Positions 4,470 through 8,828 of a DNA stretch of 8,828 bases are shown here, in pieces (the stretch's first letter is position 1; each line of letters starts with the position of its first letter). The DNA lies in the NCBI GenBank assembly GCA_030531285.1, contig JAUNNW010000055.1:1-8828 (forward strand), read 5' to 3'. A program made the position numbers and the translations under genes. The notes below the pieces were generated by a model. It was not told where the DNA came from. It saw only the letters and a list, made by a program, of their open reading frames with translations, and made no database searches. This stretch comes from Synergistaceae bacterium. GTDB lineage: Bacteria > Synergistota > Synergistia > Synergistales > Synergistaceae.

Positions 4470-7400
4470 TTATTTCTTAATCAGCCTTTTCAGTTCCTCA
4501 ATTTCGCTTTTGAGCGTCTGAATTTCCGCGTCCTGCGCCGCCTTACTGCTCTCAAGCGTCTCAATCTTACCGTTCAGATACTTCACCTGTTTTTGAAGTT
4601 CCGCTCTCGTCTTTGCCGTCTTGCCCTTGCCAAACTTGAAGCTGAAGCCCAAATTGTAGGCGTTTTGACTGTCGTTGCCGTTGCTTATTGACGTTGAAGC
4701 CGAGAACATCATGTCAGAATTGGGCTTGTATGCAAGTCCTATCGCTTCGGCGTTCGCTCCTCTGTATCCGCCGTAAGCCACAGCTCCGACAATCTTGTCG
4801 CCTTCTTCGCCGCTTGGTTCAATGAAGTGCAGCCCTGCCAGCGCTGCTGAAATCGCGCCTATTGAGCGGGCTTCTTCCTGCAAGCCGTAAAGTTGCCTGC
4901 CATTAACGGCATCCGTTGACGTTGCGGAAATTTCTCCGTTCGCAACGTTGATTATCTGACGTTCCATTCCAACATTGCCGACTGAAACAACGCCGTAGGC
5001 TCCGCCGGTGGGCGCTCTGTCAACAGAACCGTTGCCGAGCACGACCGAATTTTTATGCTGCGCTACTGCATTTGAGCCGAACACTGCGGTATTATCCGCG
5101 GCTATTATGTTGTTGACACCGTAGGAGTTCATGTTACCTGACATAATTTTTCCGCTCGCCAAGAGTGCCGCACTTTCACCGAAGGAAGCCTTTTCTGCCA
5201 AAACTTCGCCCGTAATCGCGCTGGCGCCTTCCACCGCAAGCGTTCCGGCAAATGCAGCGTGTCCGGGTTCAATGTACAAAGCGCCGTTTGAAAGTTTAAG
5301 TTCGTTTGACACGGTTACGTTGGAATCAGAGTCAAGAATGCCGCTGATGCTGACATTGCCCTGCTCAATGGTGCCTTTGGTGTATGCAAGACCGCTTACG
5401 TTGAGGGTTCCGTCGCCGCTCAGTCCCGTGTCGAAGGTTACGCTTCCGTTTGCGTTCATCGTGCCGTCGTTGACGATTTCATACTCGCCGTCAACAGACG
5501 CAAAATCTGCGTTGTCAGCGTTAAGAACACCTGTTTCGCTGTTTCTGATGCCCTTGTCAACCGTTACCGTGCCGCTTGCGTTCACCGTACCCGCGTTTTC
5601 AATGTCATATTCGTAACTTCTGTCTTCATTATCAAGAATGACTGTGCCGTCATTGAGGTTCACTGTTCCGCCGGCTTCGTTTTTGATACCGGCTGACAGG
5701 TCAATAAGTCCTGCCGTGCTGAGTGTGCCTGTGTTGACAACGTCGTAATCGCCTGCCGCATTCGTGAAGTTAACGCCCTCAAGATTCACGTTTCCGCCGC
5801 TGTTGTTAACGATTGCTCTGTTAAACTTGTCAAGCGTCAGGTCATACATATTCAGCGTGTCGCCTGCGCCGCCGCCGTTTCCGGCAACTGTTATGCCGAT
5901 GTCACCGTTTCCGTTAAGTTTTTCTGCGCCTGTCAAACCCATAACCGTCAGTTCGCGCGGCGTTGAAGGACTTTCAGTATCTCTTGTCAGGCTGCCAAGC
6001 CCGTCGGCGTAGGTTTCGTCTTCCGTGAGGACGTAGCTGTCAACCTTGCCAAGATTCAGATTGGTGCCGTACTTTTTGGCTTCAATAACATCCTTAAGCG
6101 TAAAATTGGAGTTTATGGCATAGACATCCATCCAGCCTGTTTTTACTCCGCTTGCCGTGTCCCACGGGGTATTATATGCCTGTGTGAAATCAAAGTATAT
6201 GCCGCCGGTTTCCGCCACGATATAGTCATCGTCAACGATAAGTGTGCTTCCGCCGGTTATCGCACCGTCAGAAAGGTATTGCATCTGCGTATTCAGTTCG
6301 CCTGATTCGATTATTTCGTCCACTCCGGAAAGGTTAACCTTACCGAGTTTAATCGTTCCTGACGCCGTTTTTACGTCAAGCAGACTGTCAGCGGCAATAC
6401 TGCTGCCTCCTGCCTGAACTGTCGCGCCGAAATTGTATTTCGCTCCCTGCGAGTCAAGTGTCGTGCTTGCCGTAAGGTTGTTGCTTGCAAAGTCAACGTC
6501 TTTGCGCAGAATTGCCGTCCCTCCGTCAATTTTTCCGCTATTGAGGAAACTTCCGCCCACAGCTTCAACCGTGCCGCTGTTTGTAACGGTGTTATCAAGA
6601 TAGTTCGCGCCGGTGTATATGTAGCCTGCGTTTGTTATTTTGTTGCTGACCTTCGCGCCAAATGTTACTTCGCTGCCGGCGTTCACTTTCGTTTCTCCGG
6701 CGCCGTTGATTTCTTTCGTCGTGGAGCCATTGAGAAGCGTAAGCGTTCCGGCTTCGTTATTCACGACACTCTGAAGATTGTCAGCGGATATTTCAAGCGA
6801 TTTTGTGTCATTAATCTTAATTTTGTCAGTCGCCGCGATTGCAGAATTGGCTTTTACGTTGCCGTCGATTTCAACCAAATCCGCACCTGTAACGTTTCTG
6901 TTTTCCGCAAGCGTTCCGTCGCTGAAGCTCACTGTGCCTCCGCCGTTAAAGGAAACAACACCTACGCCGTTGGCATCAAGGTATTTTTCCGGAGAGAGGG
7001 CAAGTTTGCCGCCCTTTTCAAGCGTTGCCGCCGCGATTTTGCCTTCGTCCACGACTTTAACGGTACCTCCCTCGGCTATTGTAAGTTTTCCCGTGCCAAG
7101 CTCCGAAGCCTTATTCAGCGTCCAAATACTGTCCTTGCCTATATTCAGATTGAGAGCCGCGTTACTGTTTTTAACAGCCGCCGCGCCTTTCGCCGTCGAG
7201 GAGTAGAGCTTGATTGTTCCGCCGTTGTCTCCTGCAGCGTAGAAGACTGCTTTGTCTCCTTCAAGACCAACTCCGGTGAAAGAAATCTCCGCACCATCGC
7301 TGACAACTGCGCCATAACTGGCTTTAATGCTATCCGCTGCGCTTCCTGTTTTGACAGCGTTCAGTTTCGTGCCATTGCCTGCCGCGTAGAAAGCGGAGGA

Positions 7401-8687
7401 ATTTTCGCCCGTCGCGGCAATGTCGAATTTGTCAGCCGTCACCGTTCCAGTGTTCGCTAAACCTGCCACACCGGCGCTATTTGCGCCGCTTACGGTTATT
7501 TTTGTGCCATTCAAACTAACGTTTGCCCCTTCGTCGGCAACCACACCCAACGAACTCGAATTTTTAACCGCGATTTCTCCGTTGTTAAATTTGACCGAGG
7601 CGTATTTTCCGGCGGTATAAATGCCGTAAGATTTCTCGCCGTTAACGGTTATAGTTCCGCCTGTTTTCGCAACGTTTACTTCCTGATAGCCTCCGTCGGC
7701 GTGTATACCGGCAGAATTGGTGCCGTTGACTGTAATGTTTCCGCCTGCCAACTCAGCTCTGCCTGCAAAATTAAGAGCTCCGTCAGAACCTCTGCCGTTA
7801 AAGAGATAACCATCTCCGTCCGTTGAGTTCGTTGTTACGTTCAAATTTGTTGTTTCTTTGTATGTGTTGCCACCCAAACCAACAACTCTTACGCCGTGCG
7901 CTCCGGCTTGAGTTATCTTGTTTTCAATTGATGACGGCATCGATGACTTGTACTCAACGCTGCCGCTGCCGGTATTCACAAGAAGTGCCTGTCTGCTGTT
8001 CGAATCGTCTGTCTCGTTGTACAGATATACTTTCTTATCGCCGGTCATATAAAATGTATATTTCCTCGTTCCATAGCTCCCCGTGTGATAACCGTCAACA
8101 GGACTCTTATTGACTCCTTCGGTAACCTCAAAGTTCGGGGTTCCGCCCTTAGTAAAATCATACTTGCCGATGTCAGAAGAGTCCCATTCTTTCAGGACAC
8201 CTGGGGTATAAAAATAGAACATTCCGCCGTCTGCTGTCGGAAGCTCGATAGCAGATTTTTTGTCAACCGCATAGCGGACATCAAAGATGCCGTAGAGATA
8301 GCCTGTGAACGCGCCTCGGCCTGACGTAACCTTTTTACCGCCGGAATACACATCGTATGTAACATCGTCCCAGTCTGCACCGTCAGGAATAACGGTATGA
8401 GTATTTGACACATAACTGATAACGACTTTGTCAAACAACGGATTGCCGTCAAGCGTAGCCGCTTTGTTGACAACTATATTTGCAACAGACCCAATAGGAA
8501 CTTTTGCTCTTGTTGAATCTGAATAGTTGTAGTATAGGTTACCGTCTGCTCCAAGTCTGGCGCCGACATTGCCTCTTACAGGGTCAAGCACAACTCCTGC
8601 GCCTCCCTCCGCAAACGCCGCCGTCGCCGCGCCGAAAAAGAGCATCGCAAGCATAAAGATTATTGCTGTTTTTTTGAAACTTCTCAT
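4470..8687 (-). CDS. Large surface adhesin with YadA-type trimeric anchor
   Basis: This is a 1405-residue secreted outer-membrane protein of the trimeric autotransporter (type Vc) kind, probably an adhesin. The ATG at 8687 has GGAGG 7 nt upstream. Residues 1-26 form a typical signal peptide (basic MRSFKK, hydrophobic core, cleavage after AFA). Residues 27 to about 310 are a unique, Tyr-rich N-terminal region. From about 315 to about 1190 the passenger is built of Gly/Asn/Thr-rich beta-helix-like repeats, including a 25-28-residue series and a 42-46-residue series listed separately. A YadA head-type repeat (AVFGSNAVAQHKNSVVLGNG, 1201-1220) comes next. The neck follows, with VSVGNVGMERQIINVA (1234 onward) and TDAVNGRQLYGL. 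The four-strand anchor runs from about 1275 to Phe1352 (GFSFKF). About 53 further residues then form a charged coiled coil (1353-1405), whereas YadA-type proteins normally end at the last barrel strand. It sits alone between its own promoter and terminator. The receptor is unknown. Confidence 0.9.
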   Translation of the reverse strand: MRSFKKTAIIFMLAMLFFGAATAAFAEGGAGVVLDPVRGNVGARLGADGNLYYNYSDSTRAKVPIGSVANIVVNKAATLDGNPLFDKVVISYVSNTHTVIPDGADWDDVTYDVYSGGKKVTSGRGAFTGYLYGIFDVRYAVDKKSAIELPTADGGMFYFYTPGVLKEWDSSDIGKYDFTKGGTPNFEVTEGVNKSPVDGYHTGSYGTRKYTFYMTGDKKVYLYNETDDSNSRQALLVNTGSGSVEYKSSMPSSIENKITQAGAHGVRVVGLGGNTYKETTNLNVTTNSTDGDGYLFNGRGSDGALNFAGRAELAGGNITVNGTNSAGIHADGGYQEVNVAKTGGTITVNGEKSYGIYTAGKYASVKFNNGEIAVKNSSSLGVVADEGANVSLNGTKITVSGANSAGVAGLANTGTVTADKFDIAATGENSSAFYAAGNGTKLNAVKTGSAADSIKASYGAVVSDGAEISFTGVGLEGDKAVFYAAGDNGGTIKLYSSTAKGAAAVKNSNAALNLNIGKDSIWTLNKASELGTGKLTIAEGGTVKVVDEGKIAAATLEKGGKLALSPEKYLDANGVGVVSFNGGGTVSFSDGTLAENRNVTGADLVEIDGNVKANSAIAATDKIKINDTKSLEISADNLQSVVNNEAGTLTLLNGSTTKEINGAGETKVNAGSEVTFGAKVSNKITNAGYIYTGANYLDNTVTNSGTVEAVGGSFLNSGKIDGGTAILRKDVDFASNNLTASTTLDSQGAKYNFGATVQAGGSSIAADSLLDVKTASGTIKLGKVNLSGVDEIIESGELNTQMQYLSDGAITGGSTLIVDDDYIVAETGGIYFDFTQAYNTPWDTASGVKTGWMDVYAINSNFTLKDVIEAKKYGTNLNLGKVDSYVLTEDETYADGLGSLTRDTESPSTPRELTVMGLTGAEKLNGNGDIGITVAGNGGGAGDTLNMYDLTLDKFNRAIVNNSGGNVNLEGVNFTNAAGDYDVVNTGTLSTAGLIDLSAGIKNEAGGTVNLNDGTVILDNEDRSYEYDIENAGTVNASGTVTVDKGIRNSETGVLNADNADFASVDGEYEIVNDGTMNANGSVTFDTGLSGDGTLNVSGLAYTKGTIEQGNVSISGILDSDSNVTVSNELKLSNGALYIEPGHAAFAGTLAVEGASAITGEVLAEKASFGESAALLASGKIMSGNMNSYGVNNIIAADNTAVFGSNAVAQHKNSVVLGNGSVDRAPTGGAYGVVSVGNVGMERQIINVANGEISATSTDAVNGRQLYGLQEEARSIGAISAALAGLHFIEPSGEEGDKIVGAVAYGGYRGANAEAIGLAYKPNSDMMFSASTSISNGNDSQNAYNLGFSFKFGKGKTAKTRAELQKQVKYLNGKIETLESSKAAQDAEIQTLKSEIEELKRLIKK
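5391..5819 (-). repeat. Tandem 42-46-residue repeats in the adhesin passenger
   Basis: Residues 957-1099 contain about three and a half copies of a unit with the pattern (A/K)GI.N..GG..N..., then Y.(I/V)(V/E)N.GT..A.G.(V/I).(F/V/L)D. Clear anchors are YDVVNTGTL, YDIENAGTV and YEIVNDGTM. The corresponding DNA blocks begin at 5731, 5593 and 5467 on the + strand, giving periods of 138 and 126 bases. The copies are diverged, so they are old duplications rather than a recent expansion. The pattern suits successive coils of a beta-helix. Confidence 0.7.
7356..7745 (-). repeat. Tandem 25-28-residue beta-helix repeats in the adhesin
   Basis: Residues 315-444 hold five units with the pattern G..I.V.G.NS.G(I/V).A.G, for example GGNITVNGTNSAGIHADGG, GGTITVNGEKSYGIYTAGK and GTKITVSGANSAGVAGLAN. 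Unit lengths run from 25 to 28 residues. The copies are diverged. Repeats of this type are common in autotransporter passengers that fold as right-handed beta-helices. Confidence 0.7.
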
Positions 8688-8719
8688 CGTATTTCCTCCC
8701 CAAATAGGAATTTTAAATC

Positions 8720-8748
8720 ATGTAACGTTGAATCTTGATTTATGACAA
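8720..8748 (-). promoter_or_regulatory. Possible promoter of the adhesin gene
   Basis: On the - strand TTGTCA (8748-8743) lies 17 nt before TTACAT (8725-8720). The -35 is good, the -10 is weak. Transcription would begin near 8713, about 26 nt before the ATG. The whole upstream stretch to the window end (8688-8828) is AT-rich and has no gene. It contains the inverted hexamers GTAACG (8722-8727) and CGTTAC (8776-8781), and a TTTATTTT/AAAATAAA stem with a 3-nt loop (8791-8809). Confidence 0.35.
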
Positions 8749-8828
8749 CAAACATTATGGCGTGACTTTTCGCGCCGTTACGTTTGCAATTTTATTTTTC
8801 GAAAATAAAGGGTTACAAAAAGAGATGT

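Noticed and set aside
5131..5616. + strand open frame of 161 codons, and similar frames at 5764-6012, 6778-7206 and 7420-7620
   Set aside because: All are antisense shadows of the repetitive adhesin gene. Their Pro/Ser/Leu-rich composition follows from its Gly/Asn/Thr codons.
8791..8809. Apparent 18-bp perfect palindrome
   Set aside because: The T-run on one side is one base longer, so the palindrome is perfect only over TTTTCGAAAA. It remains a hairpin with a 3-nt loop, common in AT-rich DNA.
1..8828. CRISPR array, insertion sequence, tRNA or rRNA
   Set aside because: I saw no regularly spaced identical repeats, transposase-like product, terminal inverted repeats or tRNA-like cloverleaf. 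The only repeats are diverged protein-coding ones in the adhesin.

Overview
The window comes from a diderm (outer-membrane) anaerobe that ferments amino acids. It carries an oxygen-sensitive ferredoxin-dependent 2-oxoacid oxidoreductase (IorAB) and a surface protein with a YadA-type outer-membrane anchor. The base composition is near-balanced, with strong GGAGG ribosome sites. Together these would fit Synergistota or a Negativicutes-type lineage, but no rRNA or other phylogenetic marker is present, so this assignment is a low-confidence inference.

Layout. On the + strand, a small unrecognised gene (70-330) has a consensus -10 box and a good ribosome site. It is followed by a 212-base convergent gap (331-542). 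Everything else is on the - strand and is read from right to left. A large trimeric-autotransporter-type adhesin (8687 down to 4470) ends in a strong intrinsic terminator (4417-4459). A separate transcription unit follows: a promoter (4348-4376), a structured leader of about 125 nt, then iorA (4216-2426), iorB (2426-1827) and a phenylacetate-CoA ligase gene of the PaaK family (1766-543). iorA and iorB overlap by one base (TGATG), and the ligase follows after a 60-base gap.

How the genes work together. IorAB oxidatively decarboxylates aryl pyruvates, made by transamination of Trp, Phe and Tyr, to aryl-acetyl-CoA while reducing ferredoxin. The PaaK-type ligase interconverts aryl-acetates and their CoA thioesters. 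The three genes form a compact unit for aromatic amino acid catabolism.

The most interesting part is the iorA leader. A UUCG-capped terminator hairpin sits just before the iorA ribosome site. Its 5' arm can pair equally well with an upstream 8-nt segment, a mutually exclusive antiterminator/terminator arrangement. A 21-codon open frame with Tyr and Phe codons runs straight through the terminator and stops on the iorA start codon (ATGA). This looks like an undescribed attenuation control on aromatic 2-oxoacid metabolism. The adhesin is also unusual: a long beta-helix-like passenger on a YadA anchor, with a charged coiled coil of about 50 residues after the barrel, where such proteins normally end.
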